A model generated the notes under the pieces. That model did not search any database. It was not told where the DNA came from and saw nothing but the letters and a program-made list of their open reading frames with translations. Source: Daldinia sp. FL1419 (Eukaryota; Ascomycota; Sordariomycetes; Xylariales; Hypoxylaceae). From it: a stretch of 64,000 nucleotides of DNA. Position 1 is the first letter of the stretch. Each line of letters starts with the position of its first letter. The stretch is from positions 1 through 64,000 of the forward strand of contig MU623366.1 in the NCBI GenBank assembly GCA_025201765.1, given 5' to 3'. The translations under genes and the position numbers were made by a program. This document shows positions 36,392 through 47,208 of the stretch, in pieces.

Positions 36392-37813
36392 GCGGAGTAC
36401 ACGTCCAGCCCACTTTCCCCGTCTCGATGTCTCGATAGGACCTACACTACATAGGTAGGTACCCAATGTCCAGGGTAAGCTAGGGTTGTAAGCGCAAGGT
36501 ACCCCTTCTCTAGACGGGGATCTCGAGAGCGCGGTACGTAGAGCAGTACGTATTGTATTACCGTACCATAGTACCCATAGTATTGTAGTATTGTAATAAT
36601 AAACGAGATACTAATAATGATCGTAATCATACACTACATACTTTTACCTACCTGCTTCCATTCACTTCACCCTACCGGCCAGTCTATTAGGCCTAACTAC
36701 TTTTTTTTTTTCCCCTACTCGTCTACATACATAGTACATACATTGTACCATATGTGTGTGCTTTGGTCTCTTGTGGCCCCCATCTCTTTTTTCCCTTTTT
36801 CACTGCCGCAATTCTCTTTACTTTTTTAACTGGGCCAACCCTTTTTTCTTCTTTTCCCGCTATGGCCTCGTCGTTCTTCGTTATCATTCATCATTGAACG
36901 CGAGGTTGTGCTGTGCTGTCGGTTCATTACGATAGCCTCTATAAGCCCGACGGGCTGCTAGAAATTGCATCTTTTTAGCATTTGACAGACTTACCGAATC
37001 TACGTTGCAAATCAAGGGTCTACCTTGTTTCAAACTTGGCCTGGGGTTTAGAGGGGGAGGAAAAGCAATTTGAAGGGAACAAATAGCAGGATTCCCCTTT
37101 TTTTCCTCTTCTGACGACAAAGTCCCAGTCCCCTAAAAAAATAATAATATCTGCAACTATTAAGCAACGCATCTCTCTACTTCGTCAGTTTAAGCAGGGA
37201 GGGCTGGCAGCGTATTGATTGGTGTTTCCGGTCATCGAAAAATTGGATCATTAACTCATATCTTATTGGTATCTCATATCCCGGCAAGATTTGGAGAGCA
37301 TATCTTTTTCGTCCACTTAGGGAGATCTTTGAACATCCTCGACTGTTTTTCCCTCTCTATAGAATCTTATTATCCAACTAACGAATAACTCCTCGATCAC
37401 CAACCCTACCAACTTAACCGACTTTACCAAACCCTCGGATATAGAATTCGATCTGGCGATTTCCATATTGATTAAGAGCTACATTCGAAATATACCATAT
37501 TATTCAGTTCCGGAAGCTCTTTTTTTTATTTTTTATTTTTCGTTTTTTTTATTCACACATATGCGCCGTCACCATCGCCCAACAGCATTCTATTCTACCC
37601 GTCGCGGGCATAAGCTTACCCCCAATTTGAAACAGTCCTTTACAAGGCAGTTGTCACAGCCACCAAAACATTAATCGGTCGAACTAAATATTGTCAGCAC
37701 TTGGAACGCAGCCACTCCGAATCAAGACCTGCTTTTAGTCATTACTTAGGACTCATCCCGTCCTGTCAACTATCAGCCCACCCACCTAAAGTTCACGTAG
37801 CCCTACGTCGCTC

Positions 37814-40800
37814 ATGTTTAGTCGATCATCGTCAAAAACACACGGACTTTCTAGCGGCACCAGCTCTAAGGATCATAGGTTCCGCGACAGTCGGAAATCG
37901 AATAAGTTCGACATAGGTCTTTTAAGACCTGGGGCCGAGTCGCGCTCTTTGCGTTCTCTTCGGAGAAAGGAAAAGGAAGAAGATTGGGATAGTCTACATA
38001 GCGTCCCCTCCTATCCTGAGAAGAGTAAGTTCAGCTTCTAATCGCAACTCCATTTGGGATCACTCTCCCCTTGTGGTCTATTCGACGGAGACTTGTGTCT
38101 TGCTATTGCGCAATCGTAGCTGATTGTGTATGAATAATTACCAGATCACTCCATTACCGCGGCTTCGCTTCGCCCGTCGCCGCAACCATCACAGCGAGCG
38201 CCATCGCACCGTTCTGCAGCTTCTATAAGCTCTTCAACATCGAGGGATACCATACGTCAAACCACCATGTCGGGCGCATTAGGTTCGGAAAGGAGTCGCA
38301 CGCGGAGGGAGAGGACTTTCGTCGGAAGCGAATGTGCTGTCTGCGAAGAACCGTTAGAGCACACGCTTCGCGGGGAGAGGATTCTACAATTCTCATGCTC
38401 GCACGTTTCACATGAGGCTTGCTTCTATGAGTTTATACGCGAATTTGAGTCGCAGTATTGCCCCTCGTGCAATGCGCCATTACATTTAGATACGAGTCGT
38501 GGAGGTAACGTTCTTGACATTGGTCAGTCCTTCGTGTGGTTGCTTGAGCTAGGTTTGTACTGACTATTGCTCCTTGGTATAGAGAAGATAACTAGCATGG
38601 TGCGATCCGTGTCAGCCGACAATAGATCGATAACAGCGCCGGCACAGAGAGATCCTTGGGAAAACCAAGGTGGCCGTCCGCCTAGTGGCGAGTCTAACGT
38701 TAGAAGTATAGCTCCTAGTAACAGCGGACAAAGCATCACTCGAGGTAGCGTCCGAGATAGCCGGGAACCACCACCTTCGGAGCGTTATATGAACAACCAT
38801 AAGCATGACCGTAGTAATAGCGAGGCAACCGGTATTACCGCGTCAACTGGCTATCCAGAGACAGCACAGAGCGGCCCGCCGCGCCGCCACGATTATGATC
38901 TTCAGGCTATGGAGACGACGCCAGGTAGCCCGAGAGCTATGTCGCGCAATCCGATACCACCGCCTTCTGTTGTCGTTCGATCCGAATTCCCTACTATAAC
39001 ACGTTCGAGACAGCAGCAAACTTTGACATGCCTTGTCACGGTGGAAGTCGCCGATAATAAGTGGAAGCCTGACCCAGAAGACCTTGGTATTGTGAACCCG
39101 GCACCCCCAGCGCGCGTCGAAGAAACGTTTACGCAAAGACCGCCATCACCCGCGAGGAGTTCGCAGCCGCGCTTCCATCCGTACGAAGCGCCTGAAGTGC
39201 TCGAGGAAATGACCGAAAACCTACGGAATCGCGTTGATAATTGGCACGGACTCGACTTCAATAGGTGCGTTAGCTACGATTGGTTCCCTGTGCTATTTTA
39301 CCAATTACTAACGTTTCATAGGTTTGGAAAGCTCCGCCTTTACGGCACTTTGCGTGTTGGCAAGGATAAAGTTTCGTGGCAGGAGTTGGAGTGTTACCTC
39401 TTTGCTGAGATGCTTATCTGCGTCAAAGAAAAGAAAAATCTCCCCCCCGCACAACAACAACAACAACAATGGGATGAAAACGGCATGCCTCGGAGGGCAA
39501 CGCGATGTACCCTTAAGGGTTCTATCCTTATCAAGAAGCATCTTAATGAGGTCACTGAAACCGGCATGAGTGAGTGGCCTACCTGCATAACTGGAAGATC
39601 TAGCTAATTAATTCCTTTCGCGTTACAGTTGACGAGAATGTACTAACACTCAGCCTTTCCGTTGCGGAACTCCCTCAGTTCCATCTGCGTTTTGAGAATC
39701 GAAACCAATTGAAGTTATGGCAGCAGGCTCTTCTTGACCTTAATGCCGTTGAAGGATCCCCAGTCAGAAGCCCAGTTTATGAACGTGCTGAAGCATCAGA
39801 AAATGAAGAAGATGAATGGGGTAGAGGAGGCCGGCCTCAACGAGTTTCGTCTGTGGCCTCTTCTTACGGCGGACCTAAGTCCATCACTACGGCTGCTACT
39901 GAATACACCAGTGTTGCGAGGAGCTCGCCGATCTCGTCGTTCCACGTACCTATCGACGTCGTTGTTGTGGTGCCTATATCCTCTTCGATGCAGGGTGTAA
40001 AGATAAACTTGGTTCGGGATGCTCTGAAGTTTATGGTAAACAACCTAGGCGAGAGGGACCGCATGGGCCTGGTTACATTTGGTTCAGGAGGCGGTGGTGT
40101 GCCTATCGTAGGCATGACCACGAAAGCATGGCACGGATGGAACAATATTTTAAGTTCGATTAAGCCCGTGGGACAGAAGAGCCATCGTGCGGACGTGGTA
40201 GAAGGCGCAAATGTCGCCATGGATTTGCTCATGCAGCGAAAATACAACAACCCGATCGCGACGATCATGCTCATCAGTGACGCATCAACATCTGATGCTG
40301 ACAGTGTCGACTTCGTTGTGTCTCGGGCAGAAGCCGCTAAGTAAGAGGCCCACTACTTAAATTGAGTTAAATAATACTGACAATACTTAGGATCACGATT
40401 CATTCATTTGGTCTTGGTATGACCCATAAACCGGATACTATGATCGAGCTGTCTACACGGACGAAGGCTTCGTATACTTACGTGAAGGATTGGATGATGC
40501 TTCGGGAGTGTCTAGCCGGTTGCTTAGGATCGCTTCAGTCCTTATCCCACCAGAACGTGAAGCTGAAGCTAAAGTTACCAGAAGGCTCGCCCGCCAGATT
40601 CCACAAGATTAGCGGAGCATTACAGATAACTAAGCGTGCTACGGGCCGCGATGCGGAAGCTTCGCTAGGCGATCTCAGGTTTGGAGACAAAAGGGACATT
40701 CTGGTTCAACTGGTCATTCTCCCTGACAACACATCACAAGAACAGTTGCCCCAAGATCCGTGGGAGACGATTGTATCTGGTCTGGAAGCTCTGGGCGGAC

Positions 40801-41621
40801 CGGTGGAGCACGACGACCAGAGAACCATCTCAGTAGAAGAACTACCGCTCATCCAAGCAGACCTAGTCTGGGGCGATATCCTGAGAGATGGAACGATGAT
40901 GCATCTTCCAAGACCATCGCTGCTTGCGATTACGATGCTCCCAGCACCAGGTAATTCCAAGAAGGCATCCTGGCAGAACAACCCACCGATCCCGCCTCAT
41001 CCGCATATTGTGCAACGGCGGATGGAGCTTCTTACTTCGGACATGCTTACCCGAGCATTAACGTTAGTCTCACGAGGCCAACACGATCGCGCACAGACGC
41101 TCCTCAATGAAACTCGCTCGATCTTGAAGGGTTTAGGTAAGGGTGGACTTCCGCCTGTCCCTGTGCCATCAATGGCCGGTAAATCAAATCCATCTACTCC
41201 CCAGCCCGGATCGGATGCATCTCCAATCTCGGCTACACCGGATCGCAAACATACCCCATCGCCAACGGCTTCAGCTCATTCGGGTGCCAACGGCTTCCCA
41301 CCTGCGATTCCTCGGAGCCGATCGACCGACGGCTTGACGTTGGGCAACGCGAACGGCATCGACGTCAGCACAGTCGCTGCTCTAGATTCCGAACTCGAGG
41401 CTAGTCTTGAATGGATTAGCCACCCCGCCGTATTTGGTCGTGACAGCCGCAAGGCCGTTCTACAAGCCATCGGAGTTGTCAGCAGCCAACGCGCGTTTAC
41501 ATTCCGAACGCCAATCGAGAGCCTATGGGCCGGTCGTGTTAATGGTGTTAAGAAGCTAACAGACAAGAGCCGCGAGTGGAGAGAAGAAGCTGGCGGCGAG
41601 GGAATTATCGAAGAACCATGA
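37814..41621 (+). CDS. RING-H2 / PH / VWA scaffold-like protein (Ste5/Far1 architecture), 1153 aa
   Basis: Six exons join in frame: 37814-38024, 38145-38522, 38583-39264, 39322-39569, 39629-40340, 40391-41621. Residues 1-110 are basic and Ser-rich. A canonical RING-H2 finger follows: C134, C137, C155, H157, H160, C163, C176, C179. A disordered Pro/Ser/Arg stretch leads to a PH-like domain at about 424-545, interrupted by a poly-Gln run, and then a VWA domain at about 615-810. The C-terminal 300 residues are partly disordered. RING-H2, PH and VWA in this order and similar spacing is the layout of yeast Ste5, the pheromone MAP-kinase scaffold, and related Far1-type proteins. The VWA metal-site motif DxSxS reads PISSS (622-626), so the Asp is lost. 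A scaffold role at the plasma membrane is an inference. The first exon assignment is the least certain; a start at M112 would still keep all domains. Confidence 0.9.
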
Positions 41622-43175
41622 TAGCATTTTTGCGTTTTCACATCTACCATCTGATATATATCCTAGGAGCTTTTAACGCCCACATAGACGAACGACCTCT
41701 ACGGGACCATGTTTTGAACGAAATATTTTTTTTCTTCTCTAGCCTACCATTGGCCTAGGCTCTGATTCACTCCTCGCTTTTCCTTTTGTTGGTGCTCTAT
41801 TGCCATGACCTTTGGTTTATATTGCAGCCAAGATTCTGATGATCTAAGATACCATTTCGGAGTTTTATTGTTGCGCAAACCCACACGAACAAACGCCCGT
41901 CTATCTGCCAGCACTATGCTATGTACGCCTATACCACAGCGTTTGGATTTTTTACATATCAGGGAGAAATCCCTTAGATAGGGGGAGATATTTTACCTAT
42001 TGTTTTACGGTGGCTATCGATATTGGAATTGCGTCGGTGTCAAAAGGGAAGGGCGGAAGGGGGTAAGGGGCTGGTGGTCGATCAACTTGTGACGATCGAC
42101 GAAATACCATTGGCGACGTTTATTTTTTCAGTGTTGTTTTGAGCAGAAGGGTAGATTGTGATATCTTTTCTGAAACAAAACGTTTGTACACTAACGACTT
42201 TTACGGTCTGGTATAAAGAAATGCTGGCCGGGGAGGAATCAGGACGAGAATATCAAGTTTTTGATTGTTTTGCTATATGACACTTTGCGTTCCTGTTGCG
42301 TTTGATTTGCGATCTGCTACGTATTGTTGATTACGAAGGCGTCGTAAATATGCAGACTACCCAGCCAGGTAGGTGAGTATCGGATAGGTTATACCTAGAC
42401 ACCAGGTTATAATTAAGGAGATAAAAGAATGAGAAAGCCTTTTTTTTGGCTATATACAATACCTATTGTTACCAAGAGGCTACCTAGTTAAGCATGCTAG
42501 GAAGCTATGATACAACACTAATTAGATTTAACCCTTTGACTAAGACAGAAATCGTTATACACTCGAAGCGTACCAGTGACCTTATGTTTAAAAGTAGGTG
42601 TAGAGCAGGAGTTGAGGATCGAGAAAATGCCCACACCATAGCATGTGGGAAGATAGTAAGTAACCATACCATGGCAGGCATATCTGTATTTCAGGGAGAT
42701 GACTGCACAAGACAGATGAAATATGCATCGGGGTGGCTTCGTGCTTTGGAGCAGCGGGTGGTACTCTCAAAGAAGAGCTAACAAAGTTCACGGCCGAGCC
42801 GGGTGGGCGGTATATCTCGACCGTTGTATTTCTATTTCCGATACGTGACTTGTTGCAATTTAAGGCATTAAATAGGTGAGTCTCGGTCCAGGGAAGATAT
42901 CGAAACGGGGTAGGAAAAAGACTGGTGATACCGAGTATGTACATAGCATCCCTCCAGGTTCTGTTTACGGCCTAACTGTATCTATCATCAGGAACTCGGG
43001 GGACTCGATCAAGTTATTCGATTATAAGGCGACCATTACCATCTCTCCCATGAGTCCTGACAAAACCTATGCTCGTCCAGCTAGCGCAAGTAGGATATAA
43101 ATAAACATGTATGTTATAACATCGTAAAACCCACCATCACATCACCTCTTTCCCCCTTTTCTCATCCAAGGTTCC
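41622..43175. other. Intergenic region between convergent genes
   Basis: This is 1.55 kb between the stop codons of the Ste5-like gene and the Utp16-like gene. Open frames are short and unrecognised. It presumably holds the two 3' untranslated regions. Confidence 0.6.
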
Positions 43176-44469
43176 CTACCGCCTGAAAAAGCCCTTCCCC
43201 CTCGACACAACCGGCGGCGGCGCACCCGCCCTCCCCCTCTTCAACAGGCTCTCCTTCGAAGCCCTAGCATCCCTCCTCGCCTTCGGCGCCAACCTCTCGT
43301 CTCCTTGTTCCTTCAGGACCCTATACCTCGTAGACCCGACCACTTCGTCGCGTACCCTCTTGCTTTCCTTGTCGTCACCAAACGTGATTTTGGTAGACTT
43401 TGTCTGCTGCGTGTCGGATAGCTTCCTGCGTTTCTTTAGCGCTTGTCCATTTCCGTCGTCGTCGTCGTCGTCTTCCTCGTCGCTCGAGTCCGTGAGGAAT
43501 TCGGCTGGGAGGTGTGTTGGGACGGCGAGTTTTTGCGCGCGCCGTCGTCCGGCTGTTACGGCCGTTTCGACCTCGGGAACGCCCTCGCCGGATTCGGAAC
43601 CGGAAGCTGATTCCTGGCGCGAGCGCTTGGTCTGGTGGATTTCGACTTCGGCGCGAGCACGTTTACGGTGCTCAGCTTGTTGTTTGAAGAGGTTGTCTCG
43701 TTCTTGGCGCTTTCGCTTCAGAGTAGCAGTCTGTCTGGCAATTAGGTTAGTATAGGAGTATTGATATAGTATAGTATGGACGCGCTTACTTCTCAGCAGC
43801 ATCTAGAGCTGCCTGTGTCGATTTCTGTACCTCCTTGGCAGCAACTTGTGTCGACACGGCTTCGGGAGCCTCATCGTCGTCGCTCTCCTCCTTTTCCTCT
43901 TTATCGTTATCCGCCTCTACCTTCTTGCTTGCTTCCGCCGCCGCAGCTACGAAGTTCTCTACGTCGTCGTCGTCGTCAAAGACGAGATGCTTGCCCTGAG
44001 CTTTAGGCTTAGGCGCAGGTGTTTGATCAGGTTCTTGCGATTGCGATTGTGAAGAAGCTAGTCTTTGGCTTGCCTCCTCTTCCAATTGCTTGGACACGCT
44101 CGAGAGTAATTCGGAGTTTGACTCCCACGATTTCTCTCCCTTGCCTTGTGAATCTGGCACCGTGTTTGTTTGTGACTTCGTAGGCTTTGGGCTCGTAGAT
44201 ATTTCCACTTCAAGATGCGTCTTCCGACCGGTGTCTGTACTCTCGTCTTCTCGCGTGTGCACAGTTAGTTTTTGCTGCTTAGAGTTTTCTGATTCCGGAG
44301 CTGGCGAGGCGACGTCTTCGTTGGTGGCACTGCTAACAGCCCCTGTAGATTTCCTCTTTGCGCGTGGTGTTGCCTTTGGCGTTGCTTTCGGTGTTGCCAC
44401 TGGTGTATTTGTTTCGCTTTTGGAAGCGTTTTCAGCGTCTCTCGCGCGTCTTCTGGTTACTGGAGGCAT
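43176..44469 (-). CDS. utp16: U3 snoRNA-associated protein, Utp16/Bud21-like, 412 aa
   Basis: Exons on the - strand are 43790-44469 and 43176-43734, with a 55-base intron (CTAAC branch, CCAG acceptor). The N-terminus is basic with repeated ATPK units (about 24-36), like AT-hook-style linkers. The centre is acidic, with a DDDDD run preceded by KHLVF. A charged Lys/Arg-rich helix, spanning the splice and reading KRKRQERDNLFKQQAEHRKR, matches the U3_snoRNA_assoc family. Further acidic runs, basic motifs (KKRRK) and a C-terminal GKGFFRR follow. Proteins of this family belong to the small-subunit processome in the nucleolus and assist early 18S rRNA processing. Low-complexity sequence makes orthology less secure than for the enzymes; the domain assignment is good. 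Confidence 0.85.
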
Positions 44470-44995
44470 GGTTGATATTAATTAGTAATTTACCGGGTAA
44501 AGAAAAAGCAAAACTCGGTTGTTGAATTTGTACTTTGGTATGTTGTTCACGTCTCGAATGTCGCGCGGGTCCCAACTTTTTTTCCCTTTTAATTGTTTGT
44601 TGATCGATAAGATAAACAAACCCCCAATAACTAAGCTAGCTGATAGGTTCGCAAAACGGGGTGTGGGGCCGGTGATTAGAATAGATGTCGGTAAAGCCCC
44701 GGCTTCCCGGTCTTCTCTCTCCGTCTTGCTCGTCACTTAGGTACTTCAACACCTAGGTTAGGTCATTGGAAATGAAATATCGATTTTATTTCAACTTATT
44801 ATAATATGATTTAATCGATATCATACGACGTCTTAGGTTCTGTGAGGTCATACCGTGAAGCAGCTTGATAGGTAGACCTCACTTACGACTTACAACTTAT
44901 ACGCAACTCATCTGGCTTATAAGTGAGAAGCCGGAGGTGGTTAATAAAACCAATCGATGACACGGATGAGTTAATCTCATAATTCCAGCTTAAAC
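44470..44995. promoter_or_regulatory. Divergent promoter region, utp16 / mitochondrial protein
   Basis: A 526-base region lies between two start codons facing apart. It is AT-rich around 44770-44830 with ATCGAT-type palindromes. No specific site is assigned. Confidence 0.45.
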
Positions 44996-46084
44996 ATGCC
45001 TTCTAGGCCTTCCCTCCGTCAATTGACGAGGTTATATACCCTGTCCCGTTCACTTCCCAATTTCCACCACTTTCATCTCCTTCCCCCAGAACGATCAATA
45101 TCAACTACACCCTCTCCCCAAGCTCAAGTCCGCATCGCTCGTAACCGTAACACGTTCATCCAACCGCGCTTCACCGAAGCCGACATTCCACCCATTGACT
45201 TCTGGAAACAACACCTCGTCCCGCCCTTCATCCCTGCTGGCACCATTACTCCAGCTGAGTGTCTCGAAGCATGCAAGCAATACGTGCCCCTCGCCACCTC
45301 CGGCAAATCCAACTGGGCCAAAACCCATCTAACCAAATCCCCCAACCCTCCACCGGGGAAAATATCCCTCTTTGCGCTACACTACGCCGCAACACTACTC
45401 TTCCTCTTCGCCCAGCGGACCCCGGGGAACCGGTTCCTAGCCATGCACATCCTCTTCACAGCCACGATGCTAGGCTACGCGCCCTCGATCCTCACCCTCG
45501 GGCGTATGGTCTACAAGGGCGGGGGAAAAGGGGGCGATATACACCAGCCCGAGTACGAGTACGTCAAGGAGGGCCTGGAGGCCCTCGTCGCCGCGCCAAA
45601 TCGCAGCCCCGAGTTCCGCCCGGATGCCCTGACGCTCGCTGCCTTGATGCAGATAAAACGCAACGCGCCCGGCAACATAGCCCGCGCGGCGAAACTCCTC
45701 GAGGACGCGGAGAAGACGTATGTTGCCGCGGGGGGGAAAGCCGTGTGGACTTGGCGCGGGAGTGCTGCGCTGGCACTGAGTAAGATATACCTCGACCAAA
45801 AGCAACCCAGGCGAGCAAGGGAAGTCCTTGCCGCCGCCGCGAAGGAGAGTGATGATCCGGTGGTGTGTTTCCGGTACGCGATGATGCTCGAGAAATCGGA
45901 CCCGGAGAGAAGCAGGCTGATCCAAAGAGCGGCTGTGAGCGGCGTGGAAGAAGCGGCCCGGGAGATGGCGGAGGAGATGGCTGCAGGCTCGAAGGAGGAG
46001 GGGCTTGGTGCTTGGGAAAGGAAAGTTAGAGAGCTGATGGCGGAGGAATGGAGGAGGATTGCGGGAGAAAAAGCGACTGTTTGA
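44996..46084 (+). CDS. Unrecognised protein, probably mitochondrial, alpha-helical repeat type, 362 aa
   Basis: This is a single open exon with high GC and strong coding bias. The first 45 residues are rich in Arg, Ser and Leu and lack acidic residues until the PERS region, like a mitochondrial targeting sequence ending near RSISTTPSP. The rest looks helical: a hydrophobic stretch at about 125-160 (FALHYAATLLFLFAQR, LAMHILFTATMLGYAP), and then several Ala-rich helices with the spacing of TPR or Sel1-like repeats (ALALSKIYLDQKQPRRAREVL, about 258-278). I do not recognise a named family and assign no function. It is head to head with the utp16-like gene, and its 3' end is followed within 60 bases by a TG microsatellite. 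Confidence 0.85.
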   Translation: MPSRPSLRQLTRLYTLSRSLPNFHHFHLLPPERSISTTPSPQAQVRIARNRNTFIQPRFTEADIPPIDFWKQHLVPPFIPAGTITPAECLEACKQYVPLATSGKSNWAKTHLTKSPNPPPGKISLFALHYAATLLFLFAQRTPGNRFLAMHILFTATMLGYAPSILTLGRMVYKGGGKGGDIHQPEYEYVKEGLEALVAAPNRSPEFRPDALTLAALMQIKRNAPGNIARAAKLLEDAEKTYVAAGGKAVWTWRGSAALALSKIYLDQKQPRRAREVLAAAAKESDDPVVCFRYAMMLEKSDPERSRLIQRAAVSGVEEAAREMAEEMAAGSKEEGLGAWERKVRELMAEEWRRIAGEKATV

Positions 46085-46133
46085 ATATAAGTCTTGTGGA
46101 TTTCACTGCTAGGGCTGATACTCGTGTGTGTAT

Positions 46134-46174
<41 letters not shown>

Positions 46175-47208
46175 GAGTTCAGCGGAAACTTATACTCGAA
46201 TATGCACGGAGACTTGGGAAGGGATATTGTGTGCATATCACGCGTCGAGTACGCATGAAAGGTATGCTGAAAAGCACCAAGACGAGACAAGCTTGAGTAT
46301 TGCTCTATTCAGCCTTGTTTGCTTGCTCCTAGGCTATATATCAAGACAAGATGAACTCAAAAAGTCAAATAGGGGTATGCTCATACCCTATGCATGAAAC
46401 GAGAAAAAAAAGGGGGGTAATCTCATACTCCCTTATTGTACTTTTTATGCCATCGTTCGCTGAACAATTGCGAGGATTTCAATACCTAGATTCCCTAGTC
46501 TTGCTCATAAACCACTCCAATATAATCATCGTAAATCCACGATCAATCTAGTCACGATTTTTAGATGTTTGTTAAGTTCTTTAATAAATCAATTTCGCTC
46601 GCCTCTTCTAAAAAAGCAAGTATTCGCATCTCGGATCGGTTCGATGGTCTAACGGTCCCAGACACCTCACCTAGGCTACCGTCGACCCCTTTATATATTT
46701 ATCGAATGCCTATCGTCACCCGTCTCCGCGTATACCATATACACATGCGATCTCACCGGTGCAGGGCCCATCAATAGTACACCACCCATGGCCCGGTCAT
46801 GTAGAAAGATACCTTTCATACGGAGTCAGATAAGCAATCGTTGTGAGCGCCAGTCCCCTCCGTTTCCCTTTCTGTTTAAAAAATTCCCATCGAAGCAAAA
46901 AAATTTCAACCCATCGTTCTCAAACTCATCTTCCGATACCAAGAATTAACCAGCCTCCTGATTTACGCCACTCACTCCCTTCCCTACCTATTCGGTCTTC
47001 CGCGGCCCCCTAAATGGTGCAACCAATGCTAACGTATTAATGCCACCATGCTTCAACGCCCAGACGATGCATATGCCAAAGTACTGTTTCGGCACTGAAC
47101 TCTGAAAAACTGAAAATAGCTCAAAAGCCACAGATAGGGAGATGTATCATGCGAATGATAATGGGGTGAAGAGCGCATCTATAACTCTTTCAAGGCTATA
47201 TTACCGAT
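46085..47208. other. Intergenic region between convergent genes
   Basis: This is 1.1 kb between the stop codons of the mitochondrial protein gene and the F-box gene. Apart from the TG microsatellite I see no feature. A tRNA-like word GATGGTCTAACGG near 46643 lacks a B box. Confidence 0.6.
46124..46173. repeat. TG microsatellite
   Basis: A pure TG run at 46139-46173 is preceded by interrupted TG units, in the 3' untranslated zone of the gene ending at 46084. Confidence 0.95.

Larger units (their letters stand above)
23496..37813. other. Gene-poor region of about 14 kb
   Basis: Between cct8 and the Ste5-like gene I find no frame that resembles a protein or that can be joined through good splice sites into a long product. 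The longest frames (24943-25359 +, 138 codons; 27.1 kb +, 117 codons; 28097-28615 -, 172 codons) have no recognisable domain. The region contains a MITE, two tRNA-like segments, short tandem repeats and inverted repeats, listed separately. By eye it is not uniformly AT-rich, so it does not look like one long RIP-mutated block. TACCTA/CCTAGGTA words are frequent. Confidence 0.6.

Noticed and set aside
43360..44485. Two 131-codon + strand frames opposite the utp16-like gene
   Set aside because: They arise from the acidic and Ser-rich codons of the true - strand gene; composition is Ser/Phe/Leu-rich and without motifs.
45511..46290. A 259-codon open frame on the - strand opposite the mitochondrial protein gene
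   Set aside because: It is a shadow of the GC-rich coding frame, extended by the TG microsatellite read as His-Thr repeats, and it resembles no protein.
46636..46700. tRNA-like word GATGGTCTAACGG
   Set aside because: It has an A-box look, but no B box follows and no cloverleaf can be drawn.
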